From NCBI RefSeq assembly GCF_900078395.1, contig NZ_FKLA01000007.1, forward strand, positions 62,001-126,000: DNA of 64,000 nucleotides, given 5' to 3'. The translations under genes and the position numbers were made by a program. The notes beneath the pieces are model-generated. The model ran no database searches, was not told where the DNA came from, and was given only the letters and a program-made list of their open reading frames with translations. Positions 34,097 through 42,980 of the stretch are shown here, piece by piece. The first letter of the stretch is position 1; every line of letters starts with the position of its first letter. The stretch is from Anaerotruncus rubiinfantis (GTDB lineage: Bacteria > Bacillota > Clostridia > Oscillospirales > Ruminococcaceae).

Positions 34097-35281
34097 ATGC
34101 ACACAAAGTTTGCGAAACGTGTCGGTCAGATCAAGTCCTCGGAAATACGGGAGATCTTGAAGGTAACAGAGCGGCCGGAGGTCATCTCGTTTGCCGGGGG
34201 GCTTCCCGCCCCGGAACTGTTTCCCGTTGAGGAAATGAGAGCAGCCTGTGACGCCGTTTTGAAAGAGTCCGGCGAGCAGGCGCTCCAGTACGGCATCACC
34301 CAGGGAAAACCTGCGCTGCGGCAGTGGATTGCCGAACGCATGAACGGCAAAGGCATCAAAACCGACGCGGACGGCGTGATGGTCCTCACCGGCTCCCAGC
34401 AGGGGCTTGACCTGACCGGTAAGGTCTTTATCGATGAAGGAGACGTCATCCTCACCGAAAGCCCGACCTACCTGGCGGCAATCAATGCGTTCAAGGCATA
34501 TTCCCCGCGCTTCGTCTCGGCCGAGATGGATGAGGAAGGCATGATCATGGAAAGCCTGGAGGAAGTGCTGAAAAAAGAACCGGTCAAGCTGATCTACACC
34601 GTTTCGGACTTCCAGAACCCGACCGGCCGGACTATGAGCCTGGAAAGAAGAAAGAAGATTGTGGAACTGGCCAACCGTTACAATGTGATCATTGTGGAGG
34701 ATAACCCGTACGGCGAGCTGCGTTTTGCAGGAGAAGCGGTCCCGCCGATCAAATCTTTTGACACCGAGGGCCGTGTGATCTATCTGAGCACCTTCTCCAA
34801 GATTTTCGCTCCCGGCCTGCGGCTTGGATGGCTCTGCGCCAGCCCGGAAATCCTGCAGAAATATATTGTCTTTAAAGAAGGCTCCGATCTGCATACCGAC
34901 ACCTTCTCCCAGATGATCGCCGCCCGGTACCTGCAGGACTTTGATATCGAAAAGCACATCGAGGAAATCCGCAAGGTCTATGGCTCCCGCCGCAACCTGA
35001 TGCTCAAAACGATGGAAGAAACCTTCCCGGAAGGCGTGAAATTCACCCATCCGGAAGGCGGCCTGTTCCTTTGGGTGGAGATGCCGGAAGGCATCAATTC
35101 CCGGGATGTCTTTGCCGAGTGCATGAAGGAAGACATCGCGTTTGTTCCCGGCGAGCCGTTCTTTACCAACGGCAAAGGCCAGAACACCTTCCGTCTCAAT
35201 TTCTCCAACATGCCGGAAGAACGGATCGTCGAAGGCATCACCAAGATGGGAAAGGTTCTGACCCGTGTGATCAAGGGCTGA
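34097..35281 (+). CDS. PLP-dependent aminotransferase, class I/II (2-aminoadipate/MocR-type fold)
   Basis: 394 residues. The PLP lysine is in STFSKIFAPGLRLGW. Other family marks are FAGGLPAPELFPVEE, YGITQGKPALRQWIAERM and VSDFQNPTGRTMS. Related enzymes transaminate branched-chain, aromatic or 2-aminoadipate amino acids with 2-oxoglutarate. No helix-turn-helix precedes the fold, so it is an enzyme and not a MocR regulator. RBS GGAAGGGG precedes the ATG. It appears to be a single-gene unit with a terminator. Confidence 0.92.
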   Translation: MHTKFAKRVGQIKSSEIREILKVTERPEVISFAGGLPAPELFPVEEMRAACDAVLKESGEQALQYGITQGKPALRQWIAERMNGKGIKTDADGVMVLTGSQQGLDLTGKVFIDEGDVILTESPTYLAAINAFKAYSPRFVSAEMDEEGMIMESLEEVLKKEPVKLIYTVSDFQNPTGRTMSLERRKKIVELANRYNVIIVEDNPYGELRFAGEAVPPIKSFDTEGRVIYLSTFSKIFAPGLRLGWLCASPEILQKYIVFKEGSDLHTDTFSQMIAARYLQDFDIEKHIEEIRKVYGSRRNLMLKTMEETFPEGVKFTHPEGGLFLWVEMPEGINSRDVFAECMKEDIAFVPGEPFFTNGKGQNTFRLNFSNMPEERIVEGITKMGKVLTRVIKG

Positions 35282-35305
35282 TTTTGGCCTTTAAGAACGC
35301 ATTTT

Positions 35306-35345
35306 GCCGTGCCGTATCCAGATGGATACGGCACGGTGTTTTTGT
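35306..35345 (+). terminator. Terminator of the aminotransferase gene
   Basis: GCCGTGCCGTATCC and GGATACGGCACGG form a long stem with a very short loop, followed by a T-run. Confidence 0.88.
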
Positions 35346-35369
35346 CTCCCGCATCGGGCACACAACCTA

Positions 35370-35417
35370 AACGAGCCCCGCCGCCCGAAAATTTCCCGGG
35401 CGGCGGGGCTCGTTTTG
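35370..35417 (-). terminator. Long stem-loop after the CysK-like gene
   Basis: ACGAGCCCCGCCGCCCG and its complement form a perfect stem around an ATTTTC-rich loop. It lies just past the stop of the minus-strand gene and ends in TTT. Confidence 0.65.
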
Positions 35418-35424
35418 AGGTCCT

Positions 35425-36354
35425 TTATTCTTCAAAAAGGGGCGTGCTGAAATACCGTTCGGCGGTGTCGGGCAGGATGGTGACCACTGTTTTGCCCGGG
35501 CCGAGCTTTTCGGCCAGCCTCAGCGCCGCAGCCACATTGGTGCCGCTTGAAATGCCGCACATCAGGCCCTCCAGCCTTGCGAGATTGCGCGCGGTTTCGA
35601 TTGCCTCATCGTCGGTGACGATGTAAATGTCGTCATAAATTGCCTGGTTGAGATTATCCGGGATGAGCCCGTCGCCGATGCCCATCTGCAGATGGGTGCC
35701 GATGTTGCCGCCCGCGAGGATTGCGGCGTTTTCCGGTTCGACTGCCCAGATGGTCATAAGGGGATTTTCCGCTTTGAGCACCTCCCCGATGCCGGAGATG
35801 GTTCCGCCGGTGCCCACGCCGGAGCAGAAGCCGTCGATGGGGCCGTCCACATCCGCGAGGATTTCGAGCGCGGTCTGCTGTTTATGTACCATCGGGTTGG
35901 CGGGATTTGTGAACTGCTGCGGGACATAGACCCGCGGATCTTCCCGCGCCATACGCAGAGCGGTATTAAGGCACTCCTCAATGCAGGCGCCGATATCGCC
36001 GTCGTCATGGATAAGAACCACTTCAGCGCCATAATGCCGCACCAGCTTGCGGCGTTCCTCGCTCACTGAATCCGGCATAATGATGATGGTATGGTAACCC
36101 TTCACCGCGCCGATGAGCGCGAGCCCGATGCCCTGGTTGCCGCTGGTCGGCTCGACGATGATGGTTTCCGGGCCGATAAGCCCCTTTTGTTCCGCATCGG
36201 AGATCATATTGAACGCGGTGCGCGTTTTGATTGACCCGCCGACATTGAGTCCTTCATATTTGACGAGCACCCGCGCCATCTGCGGCCCGGCCATGCGGGA
36301 AAGCTGGATGATGGGCGTGCGGCCCATCGCATCAAGTACATTTTGATAGATCAC
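35425..36354 (-). CDS. Cysteine synthase/PLP beta-synthase family protein
   Basis: 309 residues, the usual CysK length. The PLP lysine is K43 in NVGGSIKTRTAF. Most O-acetylserine sulfhydrylases have GSxKDR, so Thr for Asp and Val for Pro are departures. The phosphate/substrate loop is PTSGNQGIGLA and the PLP-phosphate loop is GVGTGGTISGIGEVLK. It is probably O-acetylserine sulfhydrylase. The departures leave room for another beta-replacement amino acid. It is single, followed by a strong hairpin, with no cysE adjacent. A hexapeptide acetyltransferase gene at 49103 is too far to be linked. Confidence 0.85.
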   Translation of the reverse strand: MIYQNVLDAMGRTPIIQLSRMAGPQMARVLVKYEGLNVGGSIKTRTAFNMISDAEQKGLIGPETIIVEPTSGNQGIGLALIGAVKGYHTIIIMPDSVSEERRKLVRHYGAEVVLIHDDGDIGACIEECLNTALRMAREDPRVYVPQQFTNPANPMVHKQQTALEILADVDGPIDGFCSGVGTGGTISGIGEVLKAENPLMTIWAVEPENAAILAGGNIGTHLQMGIGDGLIPDNLNQAIYDDIYIVTDDEAIETARNLARLEGLMCGISSGTNVAAALRLAEKLGPGKTVVTILPDTAERYFSTPLFEE

Positions 36355-36483
36355 TGCATTATTACCGCCTTACCTTGCAAAATCATTATCAGAACACAAT
36401 AATACATTATATACCGAAAACCGAATTTGGGAAAGCGGTCTTTTGAAAAAAACAAAAGGTTTTTCCAATGGTTTTGGAGGATA

Positions 36484-36522
36484 AACAAAAACGGGCTGCC
36501 CGGATATTTTCCGGACAGCCCG
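36484..36522 (-). terminator. Terminator of the alcohol dehydrogenase-cupin unit
   Basis: On the minus strand CGGGCTGTCCGG pairs with CCGGGCAGCCCG and is followed by a T-run. Confidence 0.85.
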
Positions 36523-36542
36523 CAAAGAGCTTGCGACTGCGC

Positions 36543-36863
36543 TTACAGGAAATCCTTGCGCACCGGCGTGAACACGTCGAGCAGCACCGCGTCGGTGACC
36601 GGGTAGGCGTTATGCAGCGCGTCCGACGGGACAACGATGCTGTCGCCCTCCTCCAGCACAAACAGATCCTCGCCGATCGAGTATTCGACCCGGCCCTTCT
36701 TGACATAGCTGACCTGATTGTGGGGATGGCTGTGAGGCGCGGTTTTTATCCCCGCTTTGAAGGTGAACTCCACCAGCATAATGTCGTCGTCATAGGCAAG
36801 AACCCGCCGCTCCTGGCCGGGCTGCAGTTCCACCGCCTTGACGTCCTGATAATGTACGGCCAT
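36543..36863 (-). CDS. Single-domain cupin protein
   Basis: 106 residues. The ATG at 36863 follows AGGAGG. The ORF reaches 36935 without an RBS. Cupin motif 1 appears as APHSHPHNQVSYVKKGRVEYSIG with two or three metal-ligand histidines, and motif 2 as EGDSIVVPSDALHNAY. Small cupins of this kind bind a metal and act as dioxygenases, isomerases or sensors. It lies 34 nt after the iron alcohol dehydrogenase gene on the same strand and shares its terminator, so the two are probably one operon. Confidence 0.85.
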   Translation of the reverse strand: MAVHYQDVKAVELQPGQERRVLAYDDDIMLVEFTFKAGIKTAPHSHPHNQVSYVKKGRVEYSIGEDLFVLEEGDSIVVPSDALHNAYPVTDAVLLDVFTPVRKDFL

Positions 36864-36897
36864 ATAGAATCCTCCTGAATGAAAAAATTGATTTGTT

Positions 36898-38079
36898 TTA
36901 GTGGTTTGCCGCCTGGTAGACGGCAAGAATGCCATTGTAATCGAGCTTGCGGAAAGACCCGATGGTGCGCTTGCCGAAGAAGGTGCATTTGACGCTCAGC
37001 TCGTCGAGCTCCTCGCTGGTGAGCGTCCGCCCAACCAGTTCCCCGATACAGGTCGGCATGCCGAGCGAAGCGAAGAACTGCACGGTGCGCGCGATACCCT
37101 CCAGCGCTGCCGTATTGTCGTCCATTTCGGTTACGCCCCAGACATTGCGCGCGTAACGGGCAAAACGGGAGGGATTGTCTTTATAAACATGGTGTGCCCA
37201 AGCTCCCCACATGGCGGCCAGAGTGGCGCCGTGCGCCTTGCCGAACATGGAGGAAAGCTCGTGGCCAAGCTGATGGGTGGCCCAGTCGCCCGCGTTGCCG
37301 AGCCCGGTGAGATGGTTGTGGGAGATGCTGCCTGCCCACATCATTTCGGAAGCCGCCTGGTAATCCTGCGGGTTTTCGAGCTGGAGCGGTCCAAAATGGA
37401 TGGCTGTGCGCAGGAGCCCTTCGGCGATCTGGTCGGTCAGCTCGTTGCCGGTGATGGGGGAGAAATAGCGTTCCAGCGTATGCATGACAATGTCGGTGGC
37501 GCCGCAGGCGATCTGGAACGCTGGGAGCGTATAGAGCAGCTCCGGATTCATGAAAGCGACGACCGGACGGTTGAGTTCGGTATTGAGGCCGCGCTTGAGC
37601 ATACCGTCCTCATTGGTGATCACCATGCTGGTGCTCATTTCACTGCCGGCCGCGGCGATGGTCAGGACCGAACCGACCGGCAGATGTTTTTGTGGGACAG
37701 CTTTCTGTTCAAAAAAATCCCACGGGTCGACCTCCGGCGCGGGCGCGGCCAGCGCGATTGCCTTGGACGAGTCGATGACGCTGCCGCCGCCGACCGCGAG
37801 GATGAAATCGACCTGTTCCTCACGGCAGAGCGCTGCCCCGGTGCGCACAAGGCTGAGCACCGGGTTGGGCTGGACGCCGCCGAGCTCAGTGAACGCGATT
37901 TCTGCTTCGGAAAGGGAATCCTTGACCCGGCCGAGCAGCCCGGAACGGATTACGCTGCCGCCTCCGTAATGGAGCAGGACCTTTTTTGCCCCGCGTTTTT
38001 TGAGATCCGCGCCTACCTTGTTTTCCGCGCCTTTTCCAAAGTGCACGCAGGTGGGGGAATAAAACTCAAATGCCTGCAT
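36898..38079 (-). CDS. Iron-containing alcohol dehydrogenase
   Basis: 393 residues. Start ATG at 38079 is chosen because it is 7 nt from AGGAGG. An ATG at 38085 is too close. NAD(P) binding GGGSVIRSG and LAVGGGSVIDSSKAIAL are followed by metal ligands in CGATDIVMHTLERYF (Asp, His) and GDWATHQLGHELSSMFGKAHG (two His). It resembles butanol dehydrogenase/YqhD enzymes that reduce aldehydes with NAD(P)H. It could detoxify methylglyoxal-type or fermentation aldehydes. It has its own promoter upstream. Confidence 0.95.
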   Translation of the reverse strand: MQAFEFYSPTCVHFGKGAENKVGADLKKRGAKKVLLHYGGGSVIRSGLLGRVKDSLSEAEIAFTELGGVQPNPVLSLVRTGAALCREEQVDFILAVGGGSVIDSSKAIALAAPAPEVDPWDFFEQKAVPQKHLPVGSVLTIAAAGSEMSTSMVITNEDGMLKRGLNTELNRPVVAFMNPELLYTLPAFQIACGATDIVMHTLERYFSPITGNELTDQIAEGLLRTAIHFGPLQLENPQDYQAASEMMWAGSISHNHLTGLGNAGDWATHQLGHELSSMFGKAHGATLAAMWGAWAHHVYKDNPSRFARYARNVWGVTEMDDNTAALEGIARTVQFFASLGMPTCIGELVGRTLTSEELDELSVKCTFFGKRTIGSFRKLDYNGILAVYQAANH

Positions 38080-38151
38080 AAACATTCCTCCTGTATCTTG
38101 CGTCCAGCACCGGTTTTGCGCACCGGGCCGGCGTTATTTTTTACCAATTTG

Positions 38152-38180
38152 ACAATAGCACGCCAGGGGCTTTCTGTCAA
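38152..38180 (-). promoter_or_regulatory. Sigma-A promoter of the iron alcohol dehydrogenase gene
   Basis: On the minus strand TTGACA (38180-38175), a 17-nt spacer and TATTGT (38157-38152). The rest of the 248-nt divergent spacer has no clear pyrB promoter or pyrimidine attenuator. Confidence 0.7.
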
Positions 38181-38327
38181 GAAAACCGTGCGGCGAAAAG
38201 GCGCGGCGGATTGCCGCAAAATAATTTTGAACAAGCCGTAAAACCGGCGCAAATGCTCTTGCGTGCGCGGCTGGGTTGTAGTAAACTAGGTTAGAATATA
38301 AACCGGAAAGACGGAGGAGGGCTCTGA

Positions 38328-39239
38328 TTGAAACATCTGATCGAACCGAAGGACCTCACCGACCAGGAAGTGGACGGCATTCTCGACCTGGCCGACCGGA
38401 TCATTGCGGATCCGAAAACCTATGCCCACAAATGTGACGGCAAAAAGCTCGCCACGCTGTTTTATGAGCCGAGCACCCGTACCCGCCTGAGTTTTGAAGC
38501 GGCCATGCTCGAACTTGGGGGGAGTGTCCTCGGCTTCTCGTCGGCGGATTCCTCATCGGCCGCGAAGGGTGAAAGCGTGGCTGACACCATCCGCACCGTC
38601 CAGTGCTATGCTGACATCGTCGCTATGCGCCATCCGAAAGAGGGCTCCGCGAAGGTTGCTTCGCTGCACGCGGATATCCCGGTCATCAATGCGGGCGACG
38701 GAGGCCACCAGCATCCCACCCAGACGCTCACCGACCTGCTTACGATACGCAGACTCAAGGGAAGGCTCGACAACTTCACAATCGGGCTCTGCGGCGACCT
38801 CAAATTTGGACGCACGGTGCATTCGCTTATCCGCATGCTGCTGCGTTATCCGAATATTTCCTTTGTGCTGATCAGCCCGAATGAACTGCGGGTGCCGGAC
38901 TACCTGCGCGAGGAGCTCGAAGACAAACAGGCAAAATTTAAGGAGGTCGAGCGGCTCGAGGAGATCATCGGCGAGCTGGATATCCTATATATGACCCGTG
39001 TCCAGCGGGAACGCTTCTTCAACGAGGAGGATTATGTCCGCCTGCGTGACAGCTATATCCTCGACATGGACAAGATGAAGATGGCAAAGGACGATATGAT
39101 CGTGCTGCATCCGCTGCCGCGCGTCAATGAGATTTCGGTCGAAGTGGACAGCGACCCGCGCGCCTGCTATTTCAAACAGGCCCTCTGCGGCAAGTATGTC
39201 CGGATGGCGCTGATGCTCAAGATGCTTGGGCTCGACTAG
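38328..39239 (+). CDS. pyrB: Aspartate carbamoyltransferase catalytic subunit
   Basis: Second step of pyrimidine synthesis: carbamoyl phosphate plus aspartate. 303 residues. The carbamoyl-phosphate motif is [29 protein letters not shown] is the next active-site block, and [11 protein letters not shown] lies near the end. It starts with TTG at 38328, after GGAGGAGG. It is followed by pyrI 14 nt later, so the holoenzyme is of the regulated c6r6 type (unlike Bacillus, which lacks PyrI). Confidence 0.97.
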   Translation: MKHLIEPKDLTDQEVDGILDLADRIIADPKTYAHKCDGKKLATLFYEPSTRTRLSFEAAMLELGGSVLGFSSADSSSAAKGESVADTIRTVQCYADIVAMRHPKEGSAKVASLHADIPVINAGDGGHQHPTQTLTDLLTIRRLKGRLDNFTIGLCGDLKFGRTVHSLIRMLLRYPNISFVLISPNELRVPDYLREELEDKQAKFKEVERLEEIIGELDILYMTRVQRERFFNEEDYVRLRDSYILDMDKMKMAKDDMIVLHPLPRVNEISVEVDSDPRACYFKQALCGKYVRMALMLKMLGLD

Positions 39240-39253
39240 GAAAGGGGTTTCAT

Positions 39254-39682
39254 ATGAACGTAGACAGCATTAAACGCGGCTTGGTCATCGACCACATCAA
39301 GGCCGGCAAAAGCATGGATATCTATAAGTTCCTGGAGCTGGACAAGCTCGACTGCAGCGTCGCGATCATTAAGAACGCCCGCAGCAAAAAGACCGGCAAA
39401 AAGGATATTATCAAGATCGAGGACAACATCGACATCGATCTTGACGTGCTCGGTTTTATCGATCCGGATATCACCGTCAACATCATCGACGATGGCCGCA
39501 TCATTGAAAAGAAGAAGTTAACCCTGCCCGTTGAGGTCACAAACGTCGTGAAATGCAAGAATCCCCGCTGCATCACCTCGATCGAGCAGGAGCTGCCGCA
39601 GGTGTTCCGGCGGGTGACGGGCGGCTCCAAAGCGGTTTACCGTTGCATCTACTGCGAGCAGGAATACGATCCGCACAAATAA
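39254..39682 (+). CDS. pyrI: Aspartate carbamoyltransferase regulatory subunit
   Basis: 142 residues. The N-terminal allosteric domain (nucleotide-binding: IKRGLVIDHIKAGKSMDIYKFL) is followed by a zinc domain with four cysteines in CKNPRC and CIYCEQ. It binds CTP or ATP and links the catalytic trimers. RBS AAAGGGG precedes the ATG. Co-transcribed with pyrB. Confidence 0.97.
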   Translation: MNVDSIKRGLVIDHIKAGKSMDIYKFLELDKLDCSVAIIKNARSKKTGKKDIIKIEDNIDIDLDVLGFIDPDITVNIIDDGRIIEKKKLTLPVEVTNVVKCKNPRCITSIEQELPQVFRRVTGGSKAVYRCIYCEQEYDPHK

Positions 39683-39712
39683 AACTTACAAAAGAAAGAG
39701 TGGAGATTTCTC

Positions 39713-40189
39713 ATGGTAACGATCCAGATGGAAAACGGAAAAGAGATCAAGATCGAGCTTTATCCCAACGTCGCGCCGGTCACGGTAGAGAATTTCAAAA
39801 AGCTGGTACAGGAAGGCTTCTATGACGGGCTGATCTTTCACCGGGTCATCTCCGGCTTTATGATCCAGGGCGGCTGCCCGGAAGGCACCGGCATGGGCGG
39901 CCCGGGCTACCAGATCAAAGGCGAATTTGCCCAAAACGGCGTCAAAAATGACCTCAAGCACACCCGCGGCGTGATCTCGATGGCGCGTTCAGCGCGTCCG
40001 GATTCGGCGGGCAGCCAGTTCTTCATCATGCATGCGGACGCTCCGCATCTTGACGGGCAGTACGCTGCGTTCGGCAAGGTGGTAGAAGGCATGGACGTGG
40101 TGGATGAGATCGCCGCTGTGCCGGTCGATTACAGCGACCGGCCGCGCACTGAACAGAAGATGGCCAAGGTCACCTACACGGAAGATTAA
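39713..40189 (+). CDS. Peptidyl-prolyl cis-trans isomerase, cyclophilin type
   Basis: 158 residues, cytosolic (no signal peptide). FHRVISGFMIQGGCPEGTGMGGPGY and ISMARSARPDSAGSQFFIMH are the cyclophilin active-site blocks, with the catalytic Arg in FHRV. It speeds proline isomerisation during folding. RBS AAAGAAAGAG lies before the ATG, 30 nt after pyrI, so it may be read from the pyrBI transcript. Confidence 0.95.
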   Translation: MVTIQMENGKEIKIELYPNVAPVTVENFKKLVQEGFYDGLIFHRVISGFMIQGGCPEGTGMGGPGYQIKGEFAQNGVKNDLKHTRGVISMARSARPDSAGSQFFIMHADAPHLDGQYAAFGKVVEGMDVVDEIAAVPVDYSDRPRTEQKMAKVTYTED

Positions 40190-40214
40190 CCACAGTCTCT
40201 CAAAACCAGAAGAG

Positions 40215-40250
40215 AAGGAAGGCCGCCGGCTTTTGCCGGCGGCCTTCCTT
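40215..40250. terminator. Bidirectional terminator between cyclophilin and ypeB
   Basis: AAGGAAGGCCGCCGGC and GCCGGCGGCCTTCCTT form a perfect 16-bp stem with a TTTT loop. It serves convergent genes. Confidence 0.85.
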
Positions 40251-40260
40251 GAATTTCACA

Positions 40261-41610
40261 TTATTTCGTAAGCGTGCCGTAGGGCGTTTCGAGCAGGAGC
40301 AGGATCTGCTCTTCCGCGCCGTTTTGCGCGTTCACATAGATGAGCAGTTTTTCGCCGTCCGGCGCGGTGGTGAGAAATTCGTAGGTGAGCACCTCTCCCT
40401 TGCCGCTTGTGGGGATGAGCGCGAGCCGGTTTGACAGTACGGCGAGGTCGGGGTTTACCGACGCCTGTGCCTGCTCCGCCGTGAGGGCGGGCGGTGTGAT
40501 GGCGCGGTCATAATGGTTATTGATATAACCGCGCGCGTCGAAAAAGACGGTCCCGCCGTCGTCAAGGGCGATGCCAACCTTGACAAGATCGGTGTAAAGG
40601 GTGATGTCACCGTTCATCGCGGCGTAATTGATCGTGCAGACGCCGTCGATGGTCTCGTAGTAGGTTGCCCGCAGATTCTGAAGACCCATGCGTTCGAGGT
40701 AACGCCCGGCGTTTTCAAAAATGGAAGCTTTGTTGATACGTTCCTCATTCACATCGCGGGAGTTGACCATGTAGGCGGTAAGGCCACCTGCCTTTGTCAC
40801 AGCGGCGTTGATGCTCCCTTTTTGGAAAGTATAACAGGGCATATTGGAATTTTCATCATCCGCGCGGGTCAGATCGCCGGGGTTGACCATGGCGGCGCGG
40901 GCGGCAATTTGCAGGGCCTGTTCAGGCGTGACCGCAGCCAGGCCGCGCGTGAGCTTCGGCCGCTGGGTCAGCAGATGGTCGGAGAACGGACCATCATAAA
41001 TGAGGGTGGGATAACCGGTCATCGTCTGTTCGATATCCTCAAAGCCGGCGGAGAGACTGCGCGGCATGGTGCCCTCGGTGCCGTCCCCCTGGCTGGTGCG
41101 CATGGCCAAAACTTCAATCTCGCCGTCGCGCACCCGCTGCTGGAGGATATCGATATATTCGGTCAGGCTGAGCGCATACCGGCGCAGCGCCTGTGCGTTT
41201 TCCTTTTCTTCCTCGCTGAGCGCCCCGCCGGAAGCCACCTTTTTCGAGAGCGCCATCGCATAATCCCCCACCTGAGAGAGGAATTTATAGGTGGCGTCCA
41301 TATGCAGGTCGCTGACAGGCAGGGTGGAAAGGGCGGATTTTGCGCCGCCGCTCTCCCGCCAGATGCGCGCGGACATCTGTGCGAGCTGGCCACCGGTGCC
41401 AATATACTGCCCCTTGTCCAGATCGGTGGAGATATTCGTCAGATAACTTGACAGTTCTCCAAGCGAACGTTCATAGGTGTTTTCGAGCTGACCGCGGTAG
41501 TCGGCCGCTGCGGCGTTTTGCTGCCAGGCAACGCCGCCAAGGGTGAGCATCCCAGCAGTGGTATAGCTGATGACGCGCACCAATACGCGCCGTTCAATAA
41601 AGAGTTCCAT
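40261..41610 (-). CDS. ypeB: Germination protein YpeB
   Basis: 449 residues. An N-terminal membrane segment (residues about 11-30) is followed by an all-helical region (YERSLGELSSYLTNISTDLDKGQY) and C-terminal PepSY-like repeats, the YpeB layout. YpeB sits at the spore inner membrane and is needed for stability and activity of the cortex-lytic enzyme SleB during germination. The start follows CCGGAGGTG. In most Bacilli and Clostridia sleB is directly upstream of ypeB. Here the neighbour is a divergent cysteine desulfurase, so sleB is elsewhere or absent. Confidence 0.93.
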   Translation of the reverse strand: MELFIERRVLVRVISYTTAGMLTLGGVAWQQNAAAADYRGQLENTYERSLGELSSYLTNISTDLDKGQYIGTGGQLAQMSARIWRESGGAKSALSTLPVSDLHMDATYKFLSQVGDYAMALSKKVASGGALSEEEKENAQALRRYALSLTEYIDILQQRVRDGEIEVLAMRTSQGDGTEGTMPRSLSAGFEDIEQTMTGYPTLIYDGPFSDHLLTQRPKLTRGLAAVTPEQALQIAARAAMVNPGDLTRADDENSNMPCYTFQKGSINAAVTKAGGLTAYMVNSRDVNEERINKASIFENAGRYLERMGLQNLRATYYETIDGVCTINYAAMNGDITLYTDLVKVGIALDDGGTVFFDARGYINNHYDRAITPPALTAEQAQASVNPDLAVLSNRLALIPTSGKGEVLTYEFLTTAPDGEKLLIYVNAQNGAEEQILLLLETPYGTLTK

Positions 41611-41714
41611 AGGGCACCTCCGGATAAAATTCCTGCAATTCGATGGAAACTGTTATACGTAAAGTTATTTTGTGAATAAATATTGAAAATATTATGATCC
41701 ATATGGGCATTTGG

Positions 41715-41743
41715 TTGAAAAGAACGGCGAATTCATGTATAAT
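41715..41743 (+). promoter_or_regulatory. Sigma-A promoter of the cysteine desulfurase-thiI operon
   Basis: TTGAAA at 41715-41720, a 17-nt spacer and TATAAT at 41738-41743. Confidence 0.8.
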
Positions 41744-41794
41744 ATAACAGATAATGGGTTGATATGACCTTCGCCGATGGGGGAACGATCAAAA

Positions 41795-42937
41795 ATGGAA
41801 CAGAAAATGGCATATCTTGACAATGCCGCGACCACGCGCGTCTGCCAGGCTGCCGCTGAAGCCGCAGCGCGGATGATGCGGGAGTGCTTTGGCAACCCGT
41901 CCTCGCTGCACGCTTTGGGTGTTGCCTCTGCGCGTGAACTTATGAAATCGCGGGAAGCGGCTGCGGCGCTTTTGGGCTGTCAGGAGGAATGTGTGGTTTT
42001 CACCTCCGGAGGCAGCGAATCGAATAACCTCGCCATTTTCGGTGCGTCGCAGGCAAAAATCCGCCGCGGCAAAAAGATCGTAACCACCGCCGCCGAACAT
42101 TCTTCGGTCGCGGCGGCGATGAAACGGCTTTCAGAGACCGGTTTTCAGGTGACTTATGTCGCGCCGGATGCGTCGGGCTGTGTCGATCCGCAGGCAATCG
42201 CGGACGCGGTGGACTCGGAAACGACCCTCGTGAGCATGATGCTTGTGAACAACGAGACCGGCGCGATTTTCCCGGTGCAGGAGACGGCGCAGCTGATCCG
42301 CCGCAAAAATCCCGAAACACTCATCCATTGCGACGGGGTGCAGGCATTTGGCAAGCTGCCGCTTCGGGTGAGCCGGATGGATGTCGATCTGATGAGTGTG
42401 AGCGGGCATAAAATTTGCGGCCCCAAGGGTTCCGGCGCGCTCTATGTGCGGCGCGGCGCGCGGATACTGCCGCTCATCTACGGCGGCGGTCAAGAGCGGG
42501 GGCTTCGCTCCGGCACCGAAAGCCTGCCGATGATCGCGGCTTTCGGCGCGGCCTGCGCGGAGCTTTCCGGCAAGGTTCCGGAAAATCTGAAACGGGTGCA
42601 GGCGCTAAGCGGCATGCTGCGGGAGAAGCTCGCCGCCATCGAGGGCGTGCGGATCAATTCGCCCGAAGATGCGTCGCCCTACATCCTCAACATTTCGGTG
42701 CCCGGCTATCGGTCGGAGACGATGCTGCATTTTCTTGAGAGCCGCGGCGTCTATGTTTCGAGCGGCTCGGCCTGTTCAAAGGGCGCGGCCAGCCCGGTGC
42801 TTGAGGCGATGGGGCTTTCACCCCGCCTGATCGACAGCGCGCTGCGCGTCAGCATGATCTACGACACCACCCAGGAGGAGCTTCTCCAGCTCGTGCAGGG
42901 ACTGCGGGAAGGCATCTCTTCGGTCGCGCACCGATGA
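41795..42937 (+). CDS. Cysteine desulfurase (NifS/IscS family)
   Basis: 380 residues, PLP-dependent. It begins MAYLDNAATT, PLP Lys is K206 in SVSGHKICGPKGSGAL, and the sulfur-carrying Cys is C327 in VSSGSACSKGA. It takes sulfur from cysteine as a persulfide. thiI follows 43 nt later, so it most likely feeds ThiI for tRNA 4-thiouridine, like Bacillus NifZ-ThiI. Use in iron-sulfur cluster assembly is possible too. The start codon chosen is ATG at 41795. A second ATG at 41807 would shorten it by four residues. Confidence 0.94.
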   Translation: MEQKMAYLDNAATTRVCQAAAEAAARMMRECFGNPSSLHALGVASARELMKSREAAAALLGCQEECVVFTSGGSESNNLAIFGASQAKIRRGKKIVTTAAEHSSVAAAMKRLSETGFQVTYVAPDASGCVDPQAIADAVDSETTLVSMMLVNNETGAIFPVQETAQLIRRKNPETLIHCDGVQAFGKLPLRVSRMDVDLMSVSGHKICGPKGSGALYVRRGARILPLIYGGGQERGLRSGTESLPMIAAFGAACAELSGKVPENLKRVQALSGMLREKLAAIEGVRINSPEDASPYILNISVPGYRSETMLHFLESRGVYVSSGSACSKGAASPVLEAMGLSPRLIDSALRVSMIYDTTQEELLQLVQGLREGISSVAHR

Positions 42938-42980
42938 ACAAGAAAATACACAGATTGAAAATAGATTGGTTGGGAAAGAA

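Noticed and set aside
42131..42738. Long antisense ORFs under the desulfurase, thiI and other genes (many across the window)
   Set aside because: They are shadows caused by high GC. The plus-strand genes have clear families, active-site motifs and RBS.
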